Shown here in pieces: positions 46,783-56,095 of a stretch of DNA of 64,000 nucleotides; positions within the stretch are counted from its first letter, which is position 1, and the number at the start of each line of letters is the position of its first letter. The DNA comes from Tyto alba. Its lineage: Eukaryota > Chordata > Aves > Strigiformes > Tytonidae. Position numbers and translations under genes: made by a program. The notes beneath the pieces were generated by a model that saw only the letters and a list, made by a program, of their open reading frames with translations, did not search any database and had not been told where the DNA came from. The stretch is taken from contig NW_024881277.1 in the NCBI RefSeq assembly GCF_018691265.1, forward strand, positions 7,392,528-7,456,527, written 5' to 3'.

Positions 46783-47232
46783 CTATAAGTCTGTTTCCAT
46801 CACCTCATCAAGGTTTCGAGGGCGTCTTAGTTGTCTTCGTGATCTTGGAGGATTGGGGGGAGGAGGTGATCTTCTCCAACACCAGCCACGAGACATTCCC
46901 TCGCATACCGCGATGGCAACGACAGTCACCACCAATATAATGAAAAATCCCAACAGCAGGCCGGCGCACACGGGATCGTCCCCTACTCCCATCTTCCCAA
47001 GATTGCAATCCAGCGGGATCAGTAAGATTAGTGGGATAGTCCAGCCCCAGGCTAGCGGCTTGACCGAGGAAGGTCCAAGTGCGCAATGAGCGGAAGTTTC
47101 TCTTCCACCCAGAATGCCTGTGCTGCCTAGATCTGGGCGGGCCTGGCAGTTGTTTTTGCCATCCGGGTATAGCCGAACTTTCGAGACCCTCCAGCAACAC
47201 ATGCGCTTTGGACTGGGGGCGTGGAAATCCAT
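46783..47232 (-). CDS. Hypothetical membrane protein of ERV-2 (149 aa)
   Basis: Starts at an ATG at 47,232 and runs 149 codons. Two hydrophobic segments can be seen, roughly residues 62-74 and 85-107 ('GLLLGFFIILVVTVVAIAV'), followed by a cytoplasmic-type tail with 'SPPPPNPP' and an arginine-rich stretch 'RSRRQLRRPR'. No CX6CC, fusion peptide or heptad repeat is present, so it does not look like an env transmembrane subunit. The DNA is richer in GC than its neighbours. It sits where env would be. An overlapping frame in another phase (46,808-47,359) starts at TTG and is less convincing. Function unknown. Confidence 0.45.
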   Translation of the reverse strand: MDFHAPSPKRMCCWRVSKVRLYPDGKNNCQARPDLGSTGILGGRETSAHCALGPSSVKPLAWGWTIPLILLIPLDCNLGKMGVGDDPVCAGLLLGFFIILVVTVVAIAVCEGMSRGWCWRRSPPPPNPPRSRRQLRRPRNLDEVMETDL

Positions 47233-47360
47233 TTTCCTGCTGCGTATGTGGACCCTGACTCCTGATCCCTACAGACCAGGCAGGTTCGCCACTCGCGCTC
47301 TCACTCTTGTACCTCCGATACCGCGAAAACAATGGAGCGTGCTTATGCATGGGCAGCAAT

Positions 47361-47753
47361 TTATTGTGCAGCCTTGATGTTGGTAGCCCTCACTTTGTTT
47401 GCCTTTTTACTACATATCTTTTGCCCTTGTAAATGTTCCTCTTTCAAGTACCCATGTAGTTGTATCTGCTTATGTAAACCACCATCTCCTTTGGTTAACC
47501 ATGTTGAAAATTCTGTTATAGGTCTTTTCGGCGGTTTTGGTACTGGCTGTTTTACTTCTGTCACATCTTTTACTTGGATTCTCTTCTTCCCACTAAAATA
47601 TCTCCATCCACCCTTCTGTCTTTGGGAAAACAAAGCCACTCTGATGTTGGACATAACAGTAAAGCACTTGCTGCACAAATTTGCCACTATTAAAGCAAAC
47701 CATACCAGGATGATTAGCAGAGGTCCGGTATAACATATACTCCCACCTCTCAT
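47361..47753 (-). CDS. Hypothetical single-pass membrane protein of ERV-2 (130 aa)
   Basis: I chose the ATG at 47,753; the frame is open farther up to a GTG at 47,807. An N-terminal hydrophobic segment ('PLLIILVWFALIVANLC') is followed by a basic, lysine-rich domain, a type III or signal-anchor arrangement. It ends 128 bases before the start of the 149-residue frame. No family recognised. Together the two frames fill the usual env position. It could also be a fragment of a lost env or captured host sequence. Confidence 0.4.
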   Translation of the reverse strand: MRGGSICYTGPLLIILVWFALIVANLCSKCFTVMSNIRVALFSQRQKGGWRYFSGKKRIQVKDVTEVKQPVPKPPKRPITEFSTWLTKGDGGLHKQIQLHGYLKEEHLQGQKICSKKANKVRATNIKAAQ

Positions 47754-48037
47754 GCCTATGGGGTTGCAGCCCACAGCTGAGAAAAAGGTCTTCTTGGTGG
47801 CGAGCACAGAGGTTAACCCGGTCTTGCCCTCTACTGTTTAACAAATCCGTGTGTTAAGAGTTAGTCAATTCAAGTGCAGCTCCTTTGTAGCCACTTCCTT
47901 TGTTTCTAAGCAAAGCAAAATTTTGGCACTTCCTGATAGTGTCCTCCCATCAACTCTCAGGGACATCACAAATTCTGGGGACTAACCTCTTTTTCCCCGT
48001 AAATCAAGGTTACAGTTCATGCCCCTTCCCTATACAG

Positions 48038-48178
48038 TTATAAGACAATTTTCTCCATCTGCAAGAAATACCACATCCGGTAACACATCACACATTCACA
48101 CAAAACCCACGCTTCATGACATCCATACATACACTCGAGACAAGGTATTACCCAATTAGGTTGATTTTCTAGCAATGC
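48038..48178 (-). other. Cysteine-rich mini-frame in ERV-2
   Basis: A minus-strand open stretch of 46 codons between stops, lying just after the integrase end. It shows a CxxCxxxxC spacing and then 'WVLCECVMC', a pattern that recurs in ERV-3 at 56,092-56,268 ('WILCECYTC'). No start codon lies in its first part, so it may be spliced, a remnant, or read by another route. Function unknown. Confidence 0.5.
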
Positions 48179-48399
48179 CTAATTGACTCCAAAATGCTCA
48201 TAATCTCACATGTCTGTCAGTTAATGCTCGGTAAACGCCAGCTTTTCCCTGACAGTTTTTTTTGTTTGGTTTTGTCTGTTTTTTTGTTTTTGTTTCCTTA
48301 TACAGCAAGTAAGTAAATGAATAAGTAAATTTTCACAGTGTTACCTCTGAACCCAGTCAAAAACCCAGTCAAACCACTGGTTAAGAGTCATTCAATCCC

Positions 48400-50460
48400 C
48401 TCCTGATGAATTTACTTAGTCCTTTGAGGGTGACTTGTAGTTGGTCAGTTGATGGTACCACAGTCCACTCCTGAGGCTTTTCCACCGGTCCTTTTCCTCG
48501 GGAGGCAGGAGTCCACCCCTTTTCTTTTGTTTGGATCGCTGTCTCGGTGGTCAGCAGCACCTGAAATGGACCTTCCCACTCGGGAGTTAATGATTAATCT
48601 TTCCACACTTTTATCAATACCCAATCACCTGGTTTTACATTGTGGATATTAAAAGCCAATGGTGGTATTTGAGGCAGAAGTCCTTTCTTTCTTAGTTTCA
48701 TTAAACTGTTACCAATTCTTATTACATACTTTCTTACATACTGATCTCCTACTTCAGGGATGACAATATCCCTGTCATTACTCATACATGGTAATCCAAA
48801 CATCATTTCATAGGGAGAAATTCCCAGGTCTGTTCGTGGCTGAGTATTGATCCTTAATAAGGCCAACGGCAGGCATTTAATCCAAGACATCTGAGTCTCA
48901 ATCATTAACTTAGTCAAGGTTTGTTTTGAAGTTTGATTCATTCTTTCTCCTCTTCCAGAACTCCGAGGATGCCATGGGGTGTGCCATGCCCATTCGATCC
49001 CTAAGGCTTCAGATAGCTGTTGTATAATTTTTAAAATTAAATGTGTTCCTCCGCCCAAGTCTATTCTTTCTATTAATCCATATCTGGGGATAATGTTTTC
49101 CAGTAACACCTTGGATACCATTCTTGCCATTGCCCTCGGTGTGGGGGATTGCTTCCACCCAATGAGTTAAGTGAGCCACTAATACCAACAAATACTTTCA
49201 CCCTTGTATTTGAGGTAGCTCTGTTAAGTCTACCTGGAGGCTTTGTATGGCTAGCTCCTGTTCCCCAGCCACCGTTTTTTTTTTTTTTTTTTTTTCCTGT
49301 TACCTTTTTGTTCACTTTTTAACAAATTAAACATCGATCAACTAGTTGTTTAGCTACCGTATATATTCCTATACACCCATATTGTCTAAGAAAATGATCA
49401 CAAAGTGATTGCGTTCCCCAATGTATTTTCCAATGTATTAATGACAGAATTTCTCATGATCTTGTTTTATTTAACATCTGCCTTCCATCTGCTAAAGTCC
49501 ATTTTCCTTCTGAATCTTTTCCCCCCTTATTTTTAAGTATATCCTTTTCTTGTTCTGTGAAATTTGGGGCTAAATTCTCATAATCCCCTGGTAATATTAC
49601 CAATAAAACTACCAATGATGATTCTGTAGCTGCTTCTCTGGCTACTTAATCTGCTAAATTATTCCCCCTTATTTCCATTGATGCTCCCCTCTGATGTCCT
49701 TTCACATGCACAATTGCAATTTCTGTGGGGAGCTTCAGGGCTTCTAAAACTTCTCTGATCAGCCGCTCGTGTACTAGCTCCTTCCCTTTTGTATTTATAA
49801 GCCCTCTTTCTTCCCATATTTTTCCAAATGTGTGGACCACTCCAAATGCATACTTTGAGTCTGTGTACACTGTCCCTTCCTTATCTCTCAAATATACCAA
49901 TGTCTGTTTTAGGGCATAGAGTTCACAGGCTTGTGCTGACCACCCAGCAGGTAATTTCCCCTTTTCAAACACTTCCATCTTCTGCCTCTCGATAATTACA
50001 TAACCCAATATTTTTCCTTCTAGGCATCGAGAGGACCCATCAATAAATAGTTTTTCTCTATAGGGCAAAGGTTTATTTAACAGATCTTCTCTTATTTTCA
50101 TTTGATAATTTATAAAATCCAAACAGTGATGCTCTCATTCCTAAATATCCTCCCCGATTCTCCTCCCATAATTCTAGTAATTTAACCACTAGTTTTCCTT
50201 CACCCAGCACCACACCTATTCCTAATTGCACTTGTAAATCTCTACCTAGCAAATTACATCCTACCCCTGGCATTAACAACAAATCATTAACAGCATATTG
50301 ATCTTCCCCTTGTATTAACACATTCTTTATAACTGGGACCAAAAACCCCTTCACCTTTAGCCCCTACAGCCCAAGTTGTATCTTTTACATAATCTTCCTC
50401 CTGGGGTCTTAATTTCAAATTTATCAAGGGCTCTTCTGTTGGTATATCCCCCAGGAGGTA
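48400..50460 (-). pseudogene. pol: ERV-2 pol remnant: protease end, RNase H, integrase
   Basis: From right to left: protease second half (50,073-50,354, 'LLLMPGVGCNLLGRDLQVQ') without the active-site aspartate motif; RNase H (49,646-50,122) with 'IDGSSRC', 'QACELYALKQ' and 'YTDSKYAF', entered from a TTG and not an ATG; integrase N-terminal pieces near 49,300-49,460; integrase core with 'YLVLVAHLTH'-like sequence near 49,150-49,191; and 48,594-49,130 carrying the rest of the core ('HTPWHPRSSGRGERMNQT') and a C-terminal domain. A stop at about 48,591 precedes further integrase-like sequence ('WEGPFQVLLTTETA') down to about 48,430. Reverse transcriptase is absent. Confidence 0.85.
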
Positions 50461-50499
50461 GAGTCCCTGACACCCCTAGTGATTACCACCCTCATCCTG

Positions 50500-50599
50500 T
50501 TGGGTTACTTCAAACACCAACAGGTCCCGTATTCTCTGGGGGCATTCTTGTTTATAATGCCCCCCCTTCCCACAATGAAAACATTCCCTTGTGATTTCC
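50500..50599 (-). pseudogene. gag: ERV-2 nucleocapsid zinc knuckle remnant
   Basis: The minus strand carries a CCHC knuckle of the form CFHC...HYKQEC around 50,545-50,585, equivalent to the one in ERV-1 at 44,216-44,262 but with a shorter G run. The 5' LTR of ERV-3 begins at 50,600 and removes the rest of gag. Confidence 0.75.
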
Positions 50600-51045
50600 T
50601 GTCGGGGGCAGCCTGGTCTCTCCTTCTAGCAGCGAGACAGAGCTGATTAGGAAGGACGTGCTCAACTTGGCGTCTCGTAACTTGCACAATCTGTAAACAG
50701 ACTGTCACAACCCTGAAGCCAAGGACGATTTATTCCTGGAGGGCTGGTTTCGTAACTAAAGATAAGCTTGTGCTATAGAAACAAGATGTAGGAGTAGAAG
50801 TTAAACAAGAGGAAGAATGCTGTGAGCTAGCAGAAAATTAACTGCAGAAAAAGTCAAGCTGACCTTAGACATTAGCCAATTATGAGCTCAATTTTTGCAA
50901 TATGTATTAGGTGATTAACCATTGTGCCAATCAGCTTAAAACACACGTCTCTCTTTGTCTGTTTGGAATATAAAAGCGGTTGTTGTGTTCAATAAAGTGG
51001 ATCCTGCCTTGCATCGAGCTGGGTCTCCGTCTCTCAATCGCGGCA
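50600..51045 (+). repeat. ERV-3 5' LTR
   Basis: 446 bases, TG...CA ends, TATAAAA at 50,969-50,975 and AATAAA at 50,991-50,996. The two signals are only about 20 bases apart, so R must be very short. It differs from the 3' LTR by eight substitutions and no gaps. The left flank (50,594-50,599, 'atttcc') is ERV-2 sequence. Confidence 0.95.
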
Positions 51046-51048
51046 AAT

Positions 51049-51066
51049 TGGTGACCCCGACGTGAT
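51049..51066 (+). promoter_or_regulatory. ERV-3 primer binding site, tRNA-Trp type
   Basis: 'TGGTGACCCCGACGTGAT' starts three bases after the LTR. Avian alpharetroviruses prime from tRNA-Trp with a site of this type. Confidence 0.9.
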
Positions 51067-51194
51067 TCGGGATTAAGAACCACCTATCTGCGTGGCATGC
51101 TGCGAGTCCCACAGAACTTTGAATGAGCTGCTGAAAGGAAGCAGGAGCCGGCATTAAGAATCCCTCCGGAGTTGTGAGGTGAGCTGTGGGAAAC

Positions 51195-52760
51195 ATGGGA
51201 AGTCAGGTGTCTTCCCCAGAGAGGGACGTATACGAACTTATGAAAGCCCTTCTTAAAGAGCATGAAAAGAATCTCTCTGGGCAAGATCTTAAGGCTATGC
51301 TTAAGTGGGTACAAGTGAAAATCCCCACTGTAACTGCTTGCAGTATATTTACGACTGAGCTTTGGGATGATGTGGGAGTTAAGCTGTGGGACGCGGCTAC
51401 AACAGGGAATGCTGAAGCACAGCGCATGCTCCCGTGGTGGAGGACTATCTTTGAAACTCTGAAGGCTCAGGAGACTGTTAAGAATAAAGACACTAAAGAC
51501 AGGAAAGGTCTCCCGGTCGATAAGAAGACCTCGGAGCCTCCTGAGGTGGGTGCCGCCGAGTACCCCTCAGAGGATGATCCTTTTGATCCAGGACCAGTGG
51601 ACCCAGAGGAGGAGCCAGATCTCTACCCTCCCGATCCCCAGGACGTATGGGCAAATATTAAACGACAGGCTCTGAAAGAGGGGGATTTGCAACTTGCGAA
51701 AAAAATAGTCGCTCCTGTTATCTATCAGGGGAGGGGGGCTCAATGGGAGGCATTATCCTTCCCTGTGGTGAAGGAGTTGCGCCGTACTGTTACCGAGCAT
51801 GGCCTCTCTTCCCCATATTTCGCGAGTTTGTTATCTTCTGTCTTAGATTCTTATGTCATGACTCCGCATGATCTCAAATCTCTCGCACAGTTGCTGTTAA
51901 CCCCTACACAGTATTCGCTATGGGAGTCGCAATGGGGGAGGGGACTCCAAACGCTTTTACTAACCTATGTGGGCCATAATAATCCTGCTCTTGCTGCATT
52001 AACTATTGAGCATCTTACGGGTACTGGCCAGCACACGGACCCGGTGGCTCAGGCGAGGGATATTCCGCGGGAAGCGCTTGAAGCCACGCGGAATGAAGCA
52101 AAGAAGGCTCTGCTTAAAATACCTGACTCTCAAAAGCCACAAAAGGCTTTTACTACCATTACTCAGGAACCTCGGGAGCCTTATATGCAATTTATTGACA
52201 GATTAAAACAAGCCTTAGAGCGCCAGATAGATAATGTGGAAGCGCGGGAAATTCTGTTGTTAAAGTTAGCAGTGGAAAATGCCAATGCAGATTGTAAGAA
52301 GTTATTGAAATCTCTTCCGAACCCTAATCCCTCTCTCGTGGAAATGGTGGAAGCCTGTAATAGAATTGGCACCGTAGATCATAAATTTGAAGCGATGGCC
52401 GCTGCTTTTGCTGCCATGCGTGGCACAGCTGGCCCCGGGGTTTGTTATGGCTGTGGCAAACCTGGCCATTTGAAAAAGAATTGTATAGCTGCTACATCTG
52501 GAGCCAAGCCCCAGGCACCGGGGATTTGCCCTAGGTGCAGGAGGGGGCGCCATTATGCTAACCAATGTCGCTCTAAGTATGACTCCCAGGGACAACCGAT
52601 ACAGGGAAACCGATCGCGGAGCGCGGGATGGCGGCGCGTGCAGATACAAGTTCCGCAGTTAACCCTTCCGCTGCCGCAGAGGGATACGGCAGTGCCTCAA
52701 GCCTTCACCCAGCCACAGCCGGGAGCGCCGGGCTGGACCTGGCAACCAGCCACACAGTAA
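51195..52760 (+). CDS. gag: ERV-3 gag polyprotein (521 aa)
   Basis: I chose the ATG at 51,195 because it gives an N-terminal MGSQVSS, a good myristoylation signal for membrane targeting; the frame is open three codons farther up but only to a GTG. The N-terminal part reads as matrix, followed by an acidic, proline-rich stretch (about residues 125-150), capsid with the major homology region near residues 324-342 ('REPYMQFIDRLKQALE'), and two CCHC zinc knuckles in nucleocapsid (residues 417-430 and 445-458). There is no internal stop, unusual for an endogenous copy. The end overlaps the dUTPase-protease frame, reached by a -1 shift at 52,604-52,610. Gag forms the virion core. Confidence 0.93.
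   Translation: MGSQVSSPERDVYELMKALLKEHEKNLSGQDLKAMLKWVQVKIPTVTACSIFTTELWDDVGVKLWDAATTGNAEAQRMLPWWRTIFETLKAQETVKNKDTKDRKGLPVDKKTSEPPEVGAAEYPSEDDPFDPGPVDPEEEPDLYPPDPQDVWANIKRQALKEGDLQLAKKIVAPVIYQGRGAQWEALSFPVVKELRRTVTEHGLSSPYFASLLSSVLDSYVMTPHDLKSLAQLLLTPTQYSLWESQWGRGLQTLLLTYVGHNNPALAALTIEHLTGTGQHTDPVAQARDIPREALEATRNEAKKALLKIPDSQKPQKAFTTITQEPREPYMQFIDRLKQALERQIDNVEAREILLLKLAVENANADCKKLLKSLPNPNPSLVEMVEACNRIGTVDHKFEAMAAAFAAMRGTAGPGVCYGCGKPGHLKKNCIAATSGAKPQAPGICPRCRRGRHYANQCRSKYDSQGQPIQGNRSRSAGWRRVQIQVPQLTLPLPQRDTAVPQAFTQPQPGAPGWTWQPATQ
52604..52610 (+). promoter_or_regulatory. gag-pro -1 frameshift site
   Basis: The heptamer GGGAAAC lies in register as G-GGA-AAC in the gag frame, a canonical slippery site used by betaretroviruses. 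The -1 frame is open from it into the dUTPase-protease. GC-rich sequence with potential for pairing follows within about 10-60 bases, but I did not compute a fold. Confidence 0.88.
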
Positions 52761-53413
52761 CGGTACTTGACTCCTCGGTTCATTTATTGTCAACAAATAT
52801 TACGGGGCCTCTGCCCCCAAATACACAAGCGTTATTACTGGGGAGGTCTTCTACGACCCTGTCGGGACTCTTTGTATTACCAGGGGTTATTGATTCTGAT
52901 AGTACCAATGAAATTAAAATTATGGCATGGACCCCGTTCCCTCCCTGCACTATACCTAAGGGCAGTCGTATAGCGCAGCTGATTTTAATACCTAAAGGAA
53001 CGGAATCCCCCATTGTTGCCCAACCTCAACAAAGGAAAGGGGGCTTTGGGTCAACTGGCGACCCGCAAATTTTGTGGGTACAGTCTATTTCACAAAAACG
53101 GCCCGTATATCAATGTACTCTTATCCGCAGGGAACAGCGGGTGATATTGAATGGGATCATTGACACAGGGGCCGATGTTACGGTGATCTCCCAGGCTAAA
53201 TGGCCCCCACAATGGCCTCTGGCCAATGTTTCTCAGACCTTAGCAGGGATTGGGGGTGCTGGAAATAGTCACCAGAGCCTAGAGCTCATTCAGATACTGG
53301 GCCCGGAGGGGCATGTGGCCTCTGTTAAGCCCTTTGTGCTACCTGTGCCTATGATCTTATGGGGACGTGATGCACTGTCACAATGGGGAATGGCTATTCA
53401 AACGCATTTTTAG
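52628..53413 (+). CDS. pro: ERV-3 dUTPase-protease
   Basis: Reached from gag by a -1 shift, so the given ATG is only a frame marker; the frame is open upstream to the slippery site. Residues 33-144 form a dUTPase with 'SAGLDLAT', 'GRSSTTLSGLFVLPGVID', 'GSRIAQLIL' and the glycine-rich C-terminal motif 'RKGGFGSTG'; this enzyme removes dUTP and lowers uracil incorporation. Residues about 165-250 form an aspartic protease with 'IIDTGADVT' (aspartate at 179), a 'GIGGAG' segment and 'LWGRDAL', which cleaves the Gag and Pol polyproteins. No internal stop. The frame ends at 53,411-53,413 and overlaps pol by 31 bases. Confidence 0.93.
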   Translation: MAARADTSSAVNPSAAAEGYGSASSLHPATAGSAGLDLATSHTVTVLDSSVHLLSTNITGPLPPNTQALLLGRSSTTLSGLFVLPGVIDSDSTNEIKIMAWTPFPPCTIPKGSRIAQLILIPKGTESPIVAQPQQRKGGFGSTGDPQILWVQSISQKRPVYQCTLIRREQRVILNGIIDTGADVTVISQAKWPPQWPLANVSQTLAGIGGAGNSHQSLELIQILGPEGHVASVKPFVLPVPMILWGRDALSQWGMAIQTHF

Positions 53414-56095
53414 GAGGGGCCATTGAGGTGCGCGACACCCTGAAATTAACCTGGAAAACTAATACCCCTGTCTGGGTGGATCAATGGCCCCTGCCGCTAG
53501 AAAAGCTTCGCGCCCTGGAAGAATTAGTTGATGAACAGTTATCCAAAAGACATGTTGTGCCCTCTGTAAGCCCCTGGAATTCACCTGTTTTTGTGATTAA
53601 AAAACAAACTGGCAAGTGGCGCTTGCTCCATGACCTCAGAAAAATTAATGACGCTATGGAAGACATGGGAGCCCTGCAACCAGGGCTCCCTTCTCCCACA
53701 ATGATCCCCCGGGACTGGTCTCTGACAGTCATTGACCTCAAGGACTGCTTTTTTAATATCCCTTTGCATCCAGAAGATTCTCCTAAATTTGCTTTTTCAG
53801 TTCCAAGCGTCAACATGCAAGCTCCATTGCAGAGATATCAGTGGGTTGTGCTACCACAAGGAATGAAAAACAGTCCCACGATATGCCAATGGTATGTAGC
53901 CAAGGTCCTTAGCCCTGTTAGAACAAAGATGCCCTGCGTTTTATTGTACCATTATATGGATGATATTCTAGTGGCAGCACAACATCACGAAGTCATGGAG
54001 GAAGCTGTAGCCCTTGTCATAACTGCTGTTAATTCAGCAGGTCTTTGTGTTGCGCCAGAAAAGGTTCAGAAAATACCACCATGGAAATATCTAGGCTGGC
54101 GCATACGGGCTCAAACTATAGTCCCACAGCCTTTACTAATTCAAGCAGATGTGAGGACTTTGCATGATGTGCAGAAGTTGTTGGGAACAATTAATTGGGT
54201 CCGACCTTTGCTAGGAATTTCCAATGCAGATTTAAGTCCTTTATTCGACCTGCTTAAGGGGAGCACAGACTTATGTTCCCCTCGTGCTCTCAACCCTGTA
54301 GCTGTTGATTCCTTACAAAAAGTTGCTACAGCTATTACCTTAAGACAGGCACATCGATATGCCCCTGAGTTACCTTTCCTTTTAATCATTTTGAATCCTG
54401 CTCGACAGCCTCATGCCTTGATATTTCAATGGGACTTGCAGGAGTCTGACCCGTTGCTTATCATTGAATGGGTATTTTTACCGAATCAACCCACGAAAAC
54501 CATCTCAACACAGCATGAAATGTTTGCATCCTTGATTGTCCGTGCCAGGCGACGCTTGTTAATGTTGTCTGGAATGGACTTCACTTGTATTTATTTGCCT
54601 ATGGTCAGTGATTATTTGCAGTGGCTTCACCAACAATCGGAAGCCTTCAGTATAGCGATAGCTGGTTATACAGGCCAACTCACTTCTCACCCACCTTCTC
54701 ATAAATTGTTTAATGCTAATTTCCAGCTTGTACCTAGACCAAAGAGGAGTGACCAGCCTTTGCAAGCTCTTACTGTTTTTACAGATGGATCTGGGAAGTC
54801 CCACAAATCTGTTATCCTCTGGTGGGACGACCAGCGCAAACAATGGGAATCGGATATAAAGACAGTGCCGGGTTCCCCCCAAATCGTGGAACTGACTGCC
54901 GTCGTCCGAGCCTTTAGAAAATGGTCTACACCGCTTAATATCATCACTGATTCAGCTTATGTTGCAGGGATTGTTGAACGAGCTGAGGCGTCTGTGTTAC
55001 GAAATGTCTCACATTTTGCATTATTTGCTTTGTTACAGGAGCTTATTTTTCTTTTAGATTCTCGCATTCATTCCTATTTCATTATGCATGTCAGATCTCA
55101 CACTTCCTTACCTGGCTTTATAGCGGAAGGGAACCGGCAAGCTGACCTGCTTACATTACCGGTACAGGTACTGCCAGACCGCATAGCACAAGCAAAACTC
55201 AGCCACGCTTTCTTTCACCAAAATGCTGGTGGGCTTAAGCGACAATTTGGCCTTACTACTCAGCAGGCAACCAGTATAGTTGCTGTGTGTCCCGATTGTC
55301 AAAGGCACTCATTTCCTACAATAGCAGGAGGAGTTAATCCTAGAGGATTGCAAAGTTTGCAACTTTGGCAAACCGACGTCACTCATTTTTCGGAGTTTGG
55401 TCACTTAAAATATATTCACTCCTCTATTGATACCTTTTCTGGGGCATTATTTGCCTCTTGTCATACTGGCGAAAAGGCGCGCGATGTTCAACGACATCTG
55501 CTGCGTGCTTTTGCCACTTTAGGCATACCTTCTCAAATTAAAACTGACAATGGCCCTGCATATATTTCAACTGCAATTAAAAAGTTTTTTGAGTTCTTGG
55601 GGGATCAACCACATTACGGGTATCCCTCATTCCCCCACGGGCCAATCCTTAATTGAACGCTCTCATCAGTCTCTAAAACGCTTATTGCAACAACAAAAAG
55701 GGGGAGTAGGGACCGTTACCCCCGAGGAACGTCTTCAGAAAGCTTTATATGTTTTTAATTTTCTGAATTGTTCTTTGATAGACAGTAATCCTCCCATAGT
55801 CCGTCATTTTAATACGAATGCTTCGCTCGAACTGCAAATCAAGCCGCCCGTGCTGATCCGAGATCCAGAAACAGGTACAGTCATGGGACCTTATCCCCTT
55901 ATTACATGGGGTAGAGGTTATGCTTGTGTTTCTACAGAGAAGGGGCCTAGATGGATTCCCGCGAAGAGCGTACGACCTTTTCGTGAACCCCTGCCACAAC
56001 CAACTGGAGAGGGACCGGAGTGCTCCAATCAGAATTTTGGACAGCAGACAGAAGAACTGCCCGGAAACATCACAACTGAAGAAGGAATTACATGA
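53383..56095 (+). pseudogene. pol: ERV-3 pol: RT, RNase H, frameshifted integrase
   Basis: The first frame (53,383-55,656, 757 codons, open upstream to 53,371) contains reverse transcriptase with 'LPQGMKNSPTICQ' and YMDD at residues 191-194, then RNase H with 'TDGSG' (D468), 'VELTAV', 'TDSAY' and 'NRQADLL', then integrase with HAFFH and CPDC (zinc-binding), the first catalytic aspartate near 665 and the second near 722. Near 55,600, by a G run, the frame breaks and hits a stop at 55,654. The remaining integrase, including the catalytic glutamate in 'SLIERSHQ' and a C-terminal domain, continues in another frame to 56,095. RT and RNase H motifs are complete, but integrase as one chain is lost. 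Confidence 0.93.

Larger units (their letters stand above)
45682..50599 (-). mobile_element. ERV-2: RT-less gammaretrovirus-like element, opposite strand
   Basis: Reading leftwards: zinc knuckle (about 50,560), protease remnant, RNase H, integrase, about 2.3 kb without recognisable env, polypurine tract (46,070-46,085), LTR (45,682-46,067). The pol part mirrors ERV-1, including the same protease-to-RNase H junction. Its 5' end is cut off by the 5' LTR of ERV-3 at 50,600. It may be one provirus, or a gamma-like pol joined to the 3' end of another element. Confidence 0.7.

Noticed and set aside
46808..47359. 183-codon minus-strand frame overlapping the 149-residue membrane frame
   Set aside because: Starts at TTG, lacks hydrophobic or domain-like structure, and overlaps a better ATG frame.
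51186..51194. Upstream start for gag three codons earlier
   Set aside because: It is a GTG; the ATG at 51,195 gives a proper myristoylation signal.
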